A stretch of DNA of 64,000 nucleotides from assembly GCF_000473365.1 (NCBI RefSeq), contig NZ_KI421517.1, forward strand, positions 3,428,634-3,492,633, written 5' to 3'. Under the pieces are notes generated by a model. That model saw only the letters and a list, made by a program, of their open reading frames with translations, ran no database searches and was not told where the DNA came from. Position numbers and translations under genes: made by a program. Shown one piece after another: positions 33,622 to 43,471 of this stretch (the first letter of the stretch is position 1; each line of letters begins with the position of its first letter). This DNA is from Adhaeribacter aquaticus DSM 16391 (GTDB taxonomy: Bacteria; Bacteroidota; Bacteroidia; Cytophagales; Hymenobacteraceae).

Positions 33622-36102
33622 ATGTTATTACGACAACGCTTCTTATTACATTTTATTGTTTTCTTTTTATTTCTTTTTAGTGCTTGTAGTGCATTTGCCC
33701 AAACAGGTACAATTAAAGGTAAAATTACTGCAAACGGAGAGCCGCTTCCTTATGCTTCAATTGGAGTGGTAGGTACTCAGATGGGAGCAACATCCAGTGA
33801 TATTGGCGTTTTTGAGATTAAAAATGTGCCGGCTGGTGTTCATCAGCTTGGTGCTTCCAGTGTAGGTTTCCAATCGCAGCAAGTACCGGTTACCGTAACT
33901 CCTGGTGGTGTGGCTACTGTAAATATTGTGTTACAGGAGATAACTTCTAAACTGGACGAAGTAGTAGTAACTGGCGTTTCCAGAGCAACTGAAGTGAAGA
34001 AAAGCCCGGTTCCGATTGCTACTATTTCTAAAAAAGAAATTGATATTAATGTTAACAGTAATATTATTGATGCTATTGTAAAAGGTGTTCCTGGTGTTAG
34101 TGCTACCAGCACCGGTCCCAATATTTCCAAACCATTTATTCGGGGCTTAGGCTACAACCGGGTACTTAATATGTACGATGGTATCCGTCAGGAAGGCCAG
34201 CAGTGGGGCGATGAGCACGGAACAGAAGTTGACCAATACGGAATTGAAAGAGCAGAAGTAGTAAAAGGACCTTCTAGTTTAACCTATGGTTCAGATGCAT
34301 TAGCGGGTGTAATTAACATGATACCAGCGGTTCCTAAAGGGGTTGATGGGGTGCCAAAAGGTGACTTCCTGGCTGACTACCACAGCAATAACGGTATGTT
34401 TGCTACCTCTTTAGGTACTTCATATTCTAAAAATGGCTGGCGTTATTATTTGCGCGGATCGCAAAAAAGAGCACATGATTACCGGAATTCGGTTGATGGT
34501 TATGTTTACAGCACCGGTTTTCGGGAATATAATTTATCTGGTACCGCCCGGGTAGATAAGAATTGGGGATTTTCTCAGGTTTCTGCTACCCTATATAATA
34601 ATTTTCAGGAAATACCGGATGGTAGCCGCGATTCTTTAACCCGTAAATTTACTTATCCAATTTATGATGGTGCCCAGGACGATATCAAAAACCGACCTTT
34701 TGTTCCGGAAGAAAGATTTAAATCCTATAAAGTTGGCGATTTACACCAGCGGATTCAGCATTTCCGGGTATATACCCATAACCAATATATAATTGGACAG
34801 GGAAACCTTAATGCTACTTTAGGATTTCAGCAAAGTTACCGCCGGGAATTTTTATCGGCAGTAGATCCGAATGAAGCAGCATTGAATTTAAAATTGAATA
34901 CTGTAAATTATGATTTCCGGTACAACATGCCAACCTGGAATGCCCTTGAAACTACCATAGGTGTAAATGGTATGTACCAAAGAAACAGAAGTGGATTAGC
35001 TACAGATTATCCAATTCCGGATTATAATTTGTTTGATATCGGAACATTTGTATTTACGAAAAGATCTTTTGGCAAAGTTGATATTTCTGGAGGGGTAAGA
35101 TATGATACCCGTCACCTGACCTGGAATAACTTTTTTACCAGTACCAATGATGCTGATTTTGGCCGAAAAGTAGACGATGATACCCCGGGCGCTTATAACC
35201 AGTTTCCAGGCTTCACAAATCAGTACCACGGTGTTTCCGGAAGCGTAGGCGGTACTTATAATTTAACGGAGCGGTTATTATTTAAAGCAAATGTAGCCCG
35301 CGGTTACAGGTCTCCAAACATTAATGAAGTGGGCGCAAATGGACTTGATCCAGGAGCTCGTATTAGATACTTAGGAAACCGGGAATTTGTGCCGGAGTTT
35401 AACTTGCAAAAAGATATTAGCTTCCTGGCTTACCTGAAAAACCTGGATATCAGCATAGAATTATTTGATAACCGCATTTCAAACTATATCTTTCAATCGA
35501 GAGTAAGCGATGCCAGCGGGAATCCGGTTTTGGATAGTGAGGGTAACATGACTTATCAGTATCAGCAGTCTAAAGCGCAGTTATACGGTGGTGAGGTAAC
35601 GCTGAATTTACATCCAGAAAAGTTAAAATGGTTAGCTTTTAACAACAGCCTTGCCTATGTTAACGGAATCAATAAAAATGAAGAATTATCCAGACTGTAT
35701 GGCGATGATGCTAAATACCTGCCATTTATTCTGCCATTACACTTCCGGTCAGAATTAAGAGGAACGTTACGTAAATCTGTTGGTATGTTCACTGGTCTTT
35801 ATGCACGGGTTGAGCTGGATTCTTATGCCAGACAGGATAGAATTTATGCGGTAGATAATACTGAAACACCAACAGCCGGTTATACCTTGATTAATACTGG
35901 TTTTGGTGGTAACATCAAACAGAAATCTGGCAGAACAATGGCGCAACTTTTCTTACAGGTAAATAACGTATTTGATGTGGCCTACCAATCGCACTTAAAC
36001 CGTCTGAAATATTTTGAATATTATCAGGTTTCACCAAATGGCCGTTACGGTATTTACAACATGGGCCGCAATATGAGTGTAAAGGTTATTATTCCTTTTT
36101 AA
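33622..36102 (+). CDS. TonB-dependent outer-membrane receptor with CarboxypepD_reg-like domain
   Basis: A signal peptide (1-27, ending AFAQ) precedes a CarboxypepD_reg-like domain (about 28-112: GTIKGKITANGEPLPYASIG). The TonB plug (about 120-235) contains EVVVTGVSRATEVKKSP and RAEVVKGPSSLTYGSDALAG, and a 22-strand barrel runs to the last Phe. The plug segment GIRQEGQQWGDEHGTEVDQYG is common in a Bacteroidota group sometimes linked to metal uptake, but I cannot name the substrate. The final FSVKVIIPF-type ending (here MSVKVIIPF) is normal for outer-membrane barrels. It is monocistronic. Confidence 0.93.
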   Translation: MLLRQRFLLHFIVFFLFLFSACSAFAQTGTIKGKITANGEPLPYASIGVVGTQMGATSSDIGVFEIKNVPAGVHQLGASSVGFQSQQVPVTVTPGGVATVNIVLQEITSKLDEVVVTGVSRATEVKKSPVPIATISKKEIDINVNSNIIDAIVKGVPGVSATSTGPNISKPFIRGLGYNRVLNMYDGIRQEGQQWGDEHGTEVDQYGIERAEVVKGPSSLTYGSDALAGVINMIPAVPKGVDGVPKGDFLADYHSNNGMFATSLGTSYSKNGWRYYLRGSQKRAHDYRNSVDGYVYSTGFREYNLSGTARVDKNWGFSQVSATLYNNFQEIPDGSRDSLTRKFTYPIYDGAQDDIKNRPFVPEERFKSYKVGDLHQRIQHFRVYTHNQYIIGQGNLNATLGFQQSYRREFLSAVDPNEAALNLKLNTVNYDFRYNMPTWNALETTIGVNGMYQRNRSGLATDYPIPDYNLFDIGTFVFTKRSFGKVDISGGVRYDTRHLTWNNFFTSTNDADFGRKVDDDTPGAYNQFPGFTNQYHGVSGSVGGTYNLTERLLFKANVARGYRSPNINEVGANGLDPGARIRYLGNREFVPEFNLQKDISFLAYLKNLDISIELFDNRISNYIFQSRVSDASGNPVLDSEGNMTYQYQQSKAQLYGGEVTLNLHPEKLKWLAFNNSLAYVNGINKNEELSRLYGDDAKYLPFILPLHFRSELRGTLRKSVGMFTGLYARVELDSYARQDRIYAVDNTETPTAGYTLINTGFGGNIKQKSGRTMAQLFLQVNNVFDVAYQSHLNRLKYFEYYQVSPNGRYGIYNMGRNMSVKVIIPF

Positions 36103-36123
36103 TATAAAAGGAGCATTACTTAT

Positions 36124-36159
36124 AAAAACCACCAGTTATAAATTAGCTGGTGGTTTTTT
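36124..36159 (+). terminator. Terminator of the TonB receptor gene
   Basis: A perfect 12-bp stem AAAAACCACCAG / CTGGTGGTTTTT with an 11-base loop, running into Ts, 21 bases after the stop. Confidence 0.88.
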
Positions 36160-36361
36160 ACTTTTAGGTAATTGCAATTCCTTCTTACCTTATCCAATAG
36201 GAAAGGATAACAAGATTTGATTAATGGAACCAGTAACCAAAAAGTTTGACTATATAGTTGGAAGAAAACTAAAATTATTGTCTAATTTAGCTCCTACAAA
36301 AGCTCTCTAAGGAGAATACATAGCTCCTTAATTTCAATTCATTATAGCCTTTAGCATTTTT

Positions 36362-38857
36362 ATGCAATATCTAGTAAACTTGGTAAGAAAGCGGGTTCTT
36401 TTCTTATGGGCATTTATGGCAGTTTTTAATACCAATGCCCAAGCTCCTAAAAAACCGGATTCAGCTGAAATATTACTGAATTTAAAAAAGTTAAATGTAT
36501 TAGGCTCGGCCTTATATGTTGCGGCTCACCCCGATGATGAAAATACGGCTATGATTGCCTGGCTCGCTAATGAAAAATTAGTGAACACTGGCTATTTATC
36601 TTTAACCCGGGGAGACGGAGGCCAAAACCTGATTGGTCCGGAAATAAGAGAAAGGCTTGGACTTATCAGAACCCATGAGTTGCTCCAGGCTCGCCGTTTA
36701 GACGGAGGAAAGCAATTCTTTTCCCGGGCCAATGATTTTGGGTTTTCAAAAGATTACCAGGAAACACTTAATATCTGGAACAAAGAGCAGGTGCTGGCCG
36801 ATATGGTCTGGACCATTCGGAAATTCAGACCAGACGTTATGATTACCCGTTTCTCGCCGGTGCCCGGTGGCACCCATGGCCACCATACTACCTCGGCTAT
36901 TCTAGCATCGGAAGCTTTTGAGGCTGCCGGCGATCCAAAAAAGTTTCCGGAACAACTAAAATACGTGCAGGTTTGGCAACCAAAACGTTTACTGTGGAAT
37001 ACTTCTTCTTTTTTTTACGGTTCAGGCCGCCAGTTTGATCCTACCGGAAAAATAGCAGTTGACGTCAGCACTTTTAATCCTTTATTGGGCAGATCTTATA
37101 CAGAAATTGCGGCCACTAGCCGGAGCATGCACAAGAGCCAGGGCTTTGGTAGCGGTGCTAACTATAACCAAGTTATTGACTATTTAGAGCATACAAAAGG
37201 TGCAAGAGCAGAGAAAGATTTATTTGAAGGTGTAAATCTGTCTTGGACCCGTATAAAAGGAGGCGAGGCTGTAGGTAAGTTAGTGCAGAAGGCCATTCAG
37301 GATTTTAACCCAGCCAATCCATCTGCCAGTGTGCCTGCTTTATTACAAATAAAAGCAGCATTGGACAAATTGCCTGATGATCCTTTCAAAACGTTAAAAT
37401 TAGCGGAGCTAAGTGAAGTAATAAAAGCAAGTGCTGGTTTATTTATAGAAGCTACCGTGGTACAGCCAACGGCCAGCCCTGGCGAAACAGTTAATTTAAA
37501 TGCCATTGCCGTTAATCGTTCAACTGTACCGGTTACTTTGCAGCAAGTTGTTTTCGAACCTAATGGCCAGGCAGTTTCCGTAAATCAGAAACTAGAAAAA
37601 GAATTGGCCACGGCAAAAGCTACCATTACCTTGCCCGCCACCATGCCTTATTCACAGCCTTATTGGTTACGGGAGCCAGGTACATTAGGTATGTTTGCAG
37701 TACCTGACCAATACCTGATAGGTTTACCAGAAAATCCACCCGCTTTAACAGCTACTTATACATTATTAATTAATAATATTCCCTTCTCCTATACTGTGCC
37801 GGTTATGTACAAGCGGGTAGATCCGGTAGAAGGTGAAATTTATAAACCTTTTGCAGTTACGCCACCCGTTTATTTAAATATTGTAGATAAAGTATTTGTT
37901 TTTGCCGATGATCAGCCTAAACCGGTGGCCTTAACCATAAGAGCGGGAAGTGAGAATATAGCCGGAACAGTGGCATTACAGGTGCCTGCCGGCTGGCGCG
38001 CCGAACCAGCGTCGCTGCCGGTAACTTTAAAACAAAAAGATCAGGAGCAAACCTTAGTTTTTAAAGTATTCCCGAGTAAAAATCAAAGTGAAGGCACCCT
38101 TAAAGCAGTAGCTACTTTAAATGGCAAGACGTTTGATAATAGCTTGGTACCAATTAATTATAACCATATTCCTTCCCAATTATTATTCCCGGAAGCAACC
38201 GCTAAAGTAACCCGTCTGGATCTGAAAATTAAAGGAAATGACATTGGGTATCTGATGGGAGCCGGCGACGAAGTACCAGCTACCTTAAGCCAGGTAGGTT
38301 ATAACATTACCTTGCTGAAAGATGCTGATTTAAATGCCAATAGCCTAAAGAAATTTGATGCCGTAGTAGTGGGCGTAAGGGCTTATAATACCAACGATCG
38401 GTTACGGTTTGCTCAAACCACTTTGCTGGATTATGTGAAAGATGGGGGAACCCTTATCGTGCAGTATAATGTAAATACCCGGCTGGTTACGGATCAATTA
38501 GGTCCCTATCCTTTTAAAGTTACCGCAGATCGGGTTACGGTAGAAGAAGCTCCTATCCGGTTCCTGAAACCAGAGCATCCGGTGCTTAATTTCCCTAATA
38601 AAATTACCGAAGCTGATTTTAAAGGATGGGTGCAGGAAAGAGGCTTATATTTTACCAATCAGTGGGATCCCCAGTATGAAACAATAATATCATCGAATGA
38701 TCCGGGTAGCCCACCTTTGGATGGGGGTTTGCTCGTTACTAAGTACGGAAAGGGGTATTTTGTGTATACCGGTTATGCTTTCTTCCGGCAATTGCCGGCA
38801 GGAGTACCGGGGGCTTACCGGCTTTTCACCAACTTTATTTCGTTAGGTAAAAAATAA
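36362..38857 (+). CDS. Large secreted PIG-L/LmbE-family deacetylase, 831 aa
   Basis: A signal peptide (1-27, ending TNAQA) is followed by a PIG-L deacetylase domain (about 45-260). The zinc and catalytic motif is AAHPDDEN (His56, Asp58, Asp59), and the third ligand region is GTHGHHTTS. The C-terminal 500 residues hold a beta-rich region and a GATase-like domain near 610-830. The family removes N-acetyl groups from sugars. This long form is common in Bacteroidota. It begins an apparent operon with a small membrane protein, a symporter and a GT87-like protein, which suggests handling of a sugar or glycoconjugate. Confidence 0.9.
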   Translation: MQYLVNLVRKRVLFLWAFMAVFNTNAQAPKKPDSAEILLNLKKLNVLGSALYVAAHPDDENTAMIAWLANEKLVNTGYLSLTRGDGGQNLIGPEIRERLGLIRTHELLQARRLDGGKQFFSRANDFGFSKDYQETLNIWNKEQVLADMVWTIRKFRPDVMITRFSPVPGGTHGHHTTSAILASEAFEAAGDPKKFPEQLKYVQVWQPKRLLWNTSSFFYGSGRQFDPTGKIAVDVSTFNPLLGRSYTEIAATSRSMHKSQGFGSGANYNQVIDYLEHTKGARAEKDLFEGVNLSWTRIKGGEAVGKLVQKAIQDFNPANPSASVPALLQIKAALDKLPDDPFKTLKLAELSEVIKASAGLFIEATVVQPTASPGETVNLNAIAVNRSTVPVTLQQVVFEPNGQAVSVNQKLEKELATAKATITLPATMPYSQPYWLREPGTLGMFAVPDQYLIGLPENPPALTATYTLLINNIPFSYTVPVMYKRVDPVEGEIYKPFAVTPPVYLNIVDKVFVFADDQPKPVALTIRAGSENIAGTVALQVPAGWRAEPASLPVTLKQKDQEQTLVFKVFPSKNQSEGTLKAVATLNGKTFDNSLVPINYNHIPSQLLFPEATAKVTRLDLKIKGNDIGYLMGAGDEVPATLSQVGYNITLLKDADLNANSLKKFDAVVVGVRAYNTNDRLRFAQTTLLDYVKDGGTLIVQYNVNTRLVTDQLGPYPFKVTADRVTVEEAPIRFLKPEHPVLNFPNKITEADFKGWVQERGLYFTNQWDPQYETIISSNDPGSPPLDGGLLVTKYGKGYFVYTGYAFFRQLPAGVPGAYRLFTNFISLGKK

Positions 38858-38861
38858 TTGA

Positions 38862-38996
38862 ATGCAGGAAAACGAACAGGAAGATATAGATAAACCTCTT
38901 TTTTTTAAATCCTGGAAAGGAATGTACTGGCTTGTAATAGGTGCGCTACTTTTTCAGATTATCCTGTTTTACGCCATAACCCGGTACTTTGCATGA
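38862..38996 (+). CDS. Small single-pass membrane protein coupled to a symporter gene, 44 aa
   Basis: ATG 38862 starts 5 bases after the deacetylase stop. The frame ends with TGA 38994-38996, overlapping the symporter ATG 38993 (ATGA), so it is translationally coupled at the downstream end. The N terminus is acidic (ENEQEDIDKP), then a basic FFKSWKG patch, then one membrane segment of about 20 residues ending with YAITRYFA. Small membrane subunits accompany some sodium:solute symporters (DUF3311/DUF997 types), but those are larger. I cannot assign this one to a family; the placement and hydrophobic profile support a real gene. Confidence 0.7.
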   Translation: MQENEQEDIDKPLFFKSWKGMYWLVIGALLFQIILFYAITRYFA

Positions 38997-40681
38997 GTAT
39001 ATTAGATTGGTCGGTCCTGTTAGGAACCATTCTTTTTATTACCGTTTATGGTATCTGGAGGACCCGGGGAGCCCAGAATATAGAAGGCTTCTTAAAAGGG
39101 AATAACAGGGAAAAGTGGTGGACCATTGGTTTATCGGTTATGGCTACCCAAGCCAGTGCCATTACTTTCCTATCTACTCCGGGCCAGGCTTACGAAGACG
39201 GTATGCGGTTTTTGCAGTTTTACTTTGGCTTACCCATTGCCATGGTAATTATCTGTATTTCCTTTGTTCCTATTTTTTACCGCCTAAAAGTATACACCGC
39301 CTATGAATTTCTGGAAAGTAGGTTTGATTTAAAAACCCGAATTTTAGCAGCTTTACTATTTTTAATACAGCGAGGGCTGGCTGCCGGTATTACCATTTAT
39401 GCTCCTTCTATTATTCTGTCCACCATTCTTGGCTGGAACATCAACTTAACGAATGTTGTTTTAGGGGTTTTAGTTATTTTATACACGGTTTCAGGAGGTA
39501 CCCGGGCGGTAAGTATTACGCAGAAGCAGCAAATGGCCGTTATGATGGGTGGAATGATAATGGCAGGAATAATTGTTGTAAACCTGCTACCCCCTTATGT
39601 TTCTTTTCCGGACGCTATTCAGGTGGCGGGGGAAATGGGTAAACTTAACCTCATAAACTTCTCTTTTGATTGGAACGACCGCTATAATGTTTGGTCAGGT
39701 ATAACAGGCGGTTTATTTTTATTCATGTCTTATTTTGGTACCGATCAATCCCAGGTTGCACGGTATTTGTCTGGTAAATCAATGGGCGAAATTCGGTTAG
39801 GTTTATTGTTTAACGGCCTGCTTAAAATACCCATGCAATTCATTATTCTGTTTATAGGAGTTATGGTATTTGTTTTTTACCAGTTTGTACAGCCTCCGGT
39901 ATATTTTAATAAACTAGAAAAAGAAAAGGTATACGAAACGGCCTATGCAGAGCGTATGGTTAAGCTGGAGCAGACGCATCATGCCATTTACAAACAAAAA
40001 ACAAAACACATAAAAGCCTTGGTAAAGGGTATTCAATCTGAGGATGCCGGTGCCATTGTTAATGCCAAGACAAATTTAAATGGATTCAATAAGCAAGAAA
40101 AGGAAGTTCGGAATCAGGTAAAAGACCTGATAAAGGAGGTGAACCCCAAAGCAGAAACACGGGATACAGATTATGTTTTCATAACTTTTGTGATGCAGCA
40201 TATGCCGGTAGGCATGATAGGCTTATTGTTGGCAGTTATTTTTTGTGCCTCCATGTCTTCCACCGCTTCCGAATTGAATGCCCTTGCCTCTACCAGCTTA
40301 ATAGATTTGTATAAAAGATCTGTAAAAGAGGGCGGCTCAGATAAGCACTACCTCAATATGTCAAAATTTTTTACAGTAGTTTGGGGCTGTTTAGCTATTT
40401 TATTTGCTACCCTGGCTTCGCAATTAGATAATTTAATACAGGCCGTAAATATTCTGGGTTCTATTTTTTATGGTACCATTTTAGGCATTTTTGTAGTGGC
40501 TTTTTATTTTAAATACATAAAAGCCAATGCCGTATTTTGGGCCGCGGTAGTGGCTGAAACCTTAGTAATATTCATTTATATCCGGACAGAGATTGGTTTT
40601 CTTTGGTTAAATCCTATTGGCTGTTTATTGGTTATCTTCTTTGGATACCTCTTCCAATTCCTCCGGTCTGCTAAACAGTAA
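38993..40681 (+). CDS. Sodium:solute symporter (SSS family), 562 aa
   Basis: A multi-helix SSS-family transporter. The signature segments include WWTIGLSVMATQASAITFLSTPG and VLYTVSGGTRAVSITQKQQM in the core. It carries an extra hydrophilic, Lys/Glu-rich loop of about 85 residues (about 308-395) that is not usual for SSS transporters. Substrate is unknown, but the flanking deacetylase and GT87-like genes suggest a sugar or sugar acid. It overlaps the small membrane protein gene upstream by 4 bases. Confidence 0.92.
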   Translation: MSILDWSVLLGTILFITVYGIWRTRGAQNIEGFLKGNNREKWWTIGLSVMATQASAITFLSTPGQAYEDGMRFLQFYFGLPIAMVIICISFVPIFYRLKVYTAYEFLESRFDLKTRILAALLFLIQRGLAAGITIYAPSIILSTILGWNINLTNVVLGVLVILYTVSGGTRAVSITQKQQMAVMMGGMIMAGIIVVNLLPPYVSFPDAIQVAGEMGKLNLINFSFDWNDRYNVWSGITGGLFLFMSYFGTDQSQVARYLSGKSMGEIRLGLLFNGLLKIPMQFIILFIGVMVFVFYQFVQPPVYFNKLEKEKVYETAYAERMVKLEQTHHAIYKQKTKHIKALVKGIQSEDAGAIVNAKTNLNGFNKQEKEVRNQVKDLIKEVNPKAETRDTDYVFITFVMQHMPVGMIGLLLAVIFCASMSSTASELNALASTSLIDLYKRSVKEGGSDKHYLNMSKFFTVVWGCLAILFATLASQLDNLIQAVNILGSIFYGTILGIFVVAFYFKYIKANAVFWAAVVAETLVIFIYIRTEIGFLWLNPIGCLLVIFFGYLFQFLRSAKQ

Positions 40682-40711
40682 TTTTTATTTTAAACCAAAA
40701 GCCGCCTTGGC

Positions 40712-41908
40712 ATGCTTACCATTTTCCAAAACCGAAATACCTGGATTTATTTTATTTGTGCTATCAGTCTAGTGCTTTTAGTAGGAGAACTGATTAATGG
40801 CCGGTTATGGATGCATGATCTGGAAGTTTATTATAAAACCGCCAGTAGAATAGTAAAAGGACAAGCCCTTTACAGGATTGCGGAAGATGGCCATTATGTA
40901 TTTAAATATTCACCTACTGCTGGTATATATTTTATTCCGTTTTTAGTAGTCCCATTTTCCATTGCCAAAATTATTTACTGGGTCTTACTGACCTTATTTA
41001 CCATACTCGGACTTCGGCAGCTTTATTGTTTCCTGAATGAAAAATCCCTAGAACTACAGGCCGCTGGCGCGAATGCCATAATTCTATTAAGCTTTTTAGT
41101 GGTTGGGGCGCATTTACACCGGGAATGGCATTTAGGCCAGGTTAACCTGGTTTTACTCCTAATTTATATTCTACTTATAAAAAGTATAATTGCCAGAAAA
41201 TCTAGATTAACCGGTCTTTTGCTGGGTTTTAGCTTATTCCTAAAACCATTTGGTCTGATTTTCTTCCCTTACTTAATTTTTAAAAAACAATTTAAAGCTG
41301 TTATTTGGACCTTGTTATTTCTTTTGCTGCTAGGGCTTTTACCATTTGTTTTTTATCCTTCTGTTAAAAGTTTTGAGCACCTGTATGGTAGTTGGATTGA
41401 AGAATTAGCCATTGAATTAGGTGCTAAACAAGATTTACTGGCTTCTGGTAACCATACTATATTTTCGGTTCTTGCCCGTTTTACCCCAATTCATTATCTT
41501 TTAACTTCCCCAACTACTATCAGGGTGTACCAGTTAGTAGTAGTTGCCTTAATTGGGTTAAGTATGTTGTGGTTCTTGTTAAAGGGCAAACAATTAGCTA
41601 ATAATATTTTTCCAGAGCTAGCAATTTTAATAAGCCTGATTCCCTTGTTTGCTTTTACCAGTTACAATGCCTTTCTTTTTGCGATGCCCTGTGTTATTTT
41701 TTTACTTTATTACTTCGCTACATTTTCAGTCGGGGAGCGGGTGCTTATTATAGTTGGTTGTGTCCTAATTGGTGGTAATATCCGGGACTTAACCGGATCT
41801 GGTTTATTTAAAATGCTTGAAGCTAATTCAGTTTACACGTTTGGAACAGTATTATTAATAGTAATGATGTTTATTTATCGACTAAAACATGCTCCGAGAA
41901 GCAGGTAA
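40712..41908 (+). CDS. GT87-like (DUF2029) integral-membrane glycosyltransferase
   Basis: Eight or more hydrophobic segments with short loops, and a polar N-terminal loop after the first helix (LEVYYKTASRIVKGQALYRIAEDGHYVFKYSPTAGI). This loop resembles the GT87 motif region D-x-x-x-Y-x-x-A. The positively charged cytoplasmic segment KSRLTGLLLGFSLFLKPFG fits as well. Family members use polyprenyl-phosphate sugars on the outer face of the membrane. It is last in the deacetylase/symporter operon, 30 bases after the symporter gene, and followed by a terminator. Confidence 0.8.
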   Translation: MLTIFQNRNTWIYFICAISLVLLVGELINGRLWMHDLEVYYKTASRIVKGQALYRIAEDGHYVFKYSPTAGIYFIPFLVVPFSIAKIIYWVLLTLFTILGLRQLYCFLNEKSLELQAAGANAIILLSFLVVGAHLHREWHLGQVNLVLLLIYILLIKSIIARKSRLTGLLLGFSLFLKPFGLIFFPYLIFKKQFKAVIWTLLFLLLLGLLPFVFYPSVKSFEHLYGSWIEELAIELGAKQDLLASGNHTIFSVLARFTPIHYLLTSPTTIRVYQLVVVALIGLSMLWFLLKGKQLANNIFPELAILISLIPLFAFTSYNAFLFAMPCVIFLLYYFATFSVGERVLIIVGCVLIGGNIRDLTGSGLFKMLEANSVYTFGTVLLIVMMFIYRLKHAPRSR

Positions 41909-41912
41909 ATAA

Positions 41913-41944
41913 AAAAGCCTCCCTTTTACAGGAGGCTTTTCTTT
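41913..41944 (+). terminator. Terminator of the deacetylase/symporter/GT87 operon
   Basis: A 10-bp stem AAAAGCCTCC / GGAGGCTTTT with an 8-base loop, followed by a short T-rich tail. It lies between convergent genes and may also serve the minus-strand DUF2911 gene. Confidence 0.85.
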
Positions 41945-41972
41945 CATAGATTTATTTTAACCAGTTTCTTTT

Positions 41973-42839
41973 TTATTTCATTTTTTTCCAGTCCGCTATC
42001 AGCTTTTCATTCATCCGCACATAGTCGTTGTTTTTAGCTTCTTTGGCTAGAGCTATTGATTTTTCAGCGGAAGCAATGGCACCTTTGTAGTCTTTGTTTT
42101 TGGCCTGTATTTTAGCTTGTGAGTGCAGGTTCCAGAATTTAGGGTCCTTCTCATTAGCTTTTTTTATCCAATCTAAAGCCAGTTTATTGTCTTTATTATT
42201 ATCAAAATAATAAACAGCTGCCGCCGCATATAAATCTGGCGTTACATTTTTTCCATTTATTACTTTCTCCTGAATTTGCGCCATTACTTTACTTTCTACT
42301 TCGGTAACAATTTTAAATTTTACTGAAGTATTTTCCCAAAGTATTTCCAGGTTAGCCGTAGCCGGAGTTACATCCGTGAAATTAATGGTAAGCGTCTCGG
42401 TTTTAACGGCTGTTTTGGTTGGTTTAACAGTAAAGCGAGCTACATCTTCTTCTGCTTTATATTGGTGTGTATTTCCTCCAAAACTGGTGTTTTTATTTAG
42501 GATGATGGTCCATTCATTAGCAGTAGGAATGCTATAAAGTGCATATTCCCCGGCAGGTACTTTAACACCTTCAATGGTTACGGCATCTTTAAATGATAAT
42601 ACGGTAGATCCGTTGGCACCAGTTCTCCAAGGCTGACCATAAGGCAACGTTTCGCCGAACATGGTACGTCCTTTTAAACTTGGGCGGGAATATCTAACGG
42701 TAAAATCAGTTAAACCTACTCGTTGCGTTACTGTTCCTTGTGGACTTGGTGCTGGTGTTTCTATTTGAGCTATTGCTGATTTGCCCATTAAAAGCAAAAA
42801 CATCAAAGAAAGAATTAGACTAATGCTGATTTTCTTCAT
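41973..42839 (-). CDS. DUF2911 exported protein with C-terminal TPR-like region
   Basis: ATG 42839 is chosen because it gives MKKISISL and a good signal peptide (1-25, ending SAIAQ). Upstream codons to 42896 are not consistent with a signal. Residues about 30-170 are the DUF2911 domain (VTQRVGLTDFTVRYSRPSLKGR and AYGQPWRTGANGST-like GETLPYGQPWRTGANG). Residues about 200-285 form TPR-like helices (DWIKKANEKDPKFWNLHSQA). No catalytic residues are known to me. It follows the barrel-like gene by 96 bases on the same strand. Confidence 0.9.
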   Translation of the reverse strand: MKKISISLILSLMFLLLMGKSAIAQIETPAPSPQGTVTQRVGLTDFTVRYSRPSLKGRTMFGETLPYGQPWRTGANGSTVLSFKDAVTIEGVKVPAGEYALYSIPTANEWTIILNKNTSFGGNTHQYKAEEDVARFTVKPTKTAVKTETLTINFTDVTPATANLEILWENTSVKFKIVTEVESKVMAQIQEKVINGKNVTPDLYAAAAVYYFDNNKDNKLALDWIKKANEKDPKFWNLHSQAKIQAKNKDYKGAIASAEKSIALAKEAKNNDYVRMNEKLIADWKKMK

Positions 42840-42935
42840 AAAGCTGTAATTATTACTGAACATTGTTTTATACTCTGCAATATTACTAAAAACCAATTTA
42901 AAATCAGGGTTTATATTTTAACTTCGGCAAATTGG

Positions 42936-43445
42936 TTAAAAGCTTCTACCATAACTTACGCCAAATCCAGGTGATAGGGTAAGCCCGGGCGCAATTGAAT
43001 CGTGGTCTTTATAAAGCAACGGAATAATACTGAACCTGAATAAATTACCACCCTTTAAGTTTTGATACCGAAATCCTAAACGACCAGTTAAGTAAGAATT
43101 AGTAACAGAAGGATTACCAGAAAAATGATGGGTATAGCCACCACCAAATTCAAAGTGCTTGTTGGCTTTGCCGTAAAACCCCAGAAGTTCCAGTGGTACT
43201 GTAGGAATAACAGAAGTTACGCCATTTAGTTTAATTGGGATAACCCCAGCCCCAAGCCTGAAACTACTTTTAAAGCCTCCATCATTGGTGTAAAAGATTT
43301 GATCCAGATTTAGAGATAGGCCAGCGTTTGCTCCTAATTCGGCATAAAGGGCCGATGGTGCCGGCGTATTTCCACCTTGTTGGGCCATAATAACAGGAGA
43401 TGAGAAAAGTATAAATAAAAGAGAAAGACAGAGGCGGTTAAACAT
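42936..43445 (-). CDS. Small exported beta-barrel-like protein, 169 aa
   Basis: Signal peptide 1-21 (ending IMAQQ), then a series of alternating amphipathic strands rich in Gly, Tyr and Phe (GANAGLSLNLDQIFY, KHFEFGGGYTHHF, YLTGRLGFRYQ), with a C-terminal Phe in VSYGRSF. This pattern is typical of small outer-membrane barrels of unknown role. An exact promoter lies just upstream. Confidence 0.75.
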   Translation of the reverse strand: MFNRLCLSLLFILFSSPVIMAQQGGNTPAPSALYAELGANAGLSLNLDQIFYTNDGGFKSSFRLGAGVIPIKLNGVTSVIPTVPLELLGFYGKANKHFEFGGGYTHHFSGNPSVTNSYLTGRLGFRYQNLKGGNLFRFSIIPLLYKDHDSIAPGLTLSPGFGVSYGRSF

Positions 43446-43471
43446 GTATTGTTTAGTTATTAGAAAGTGCC

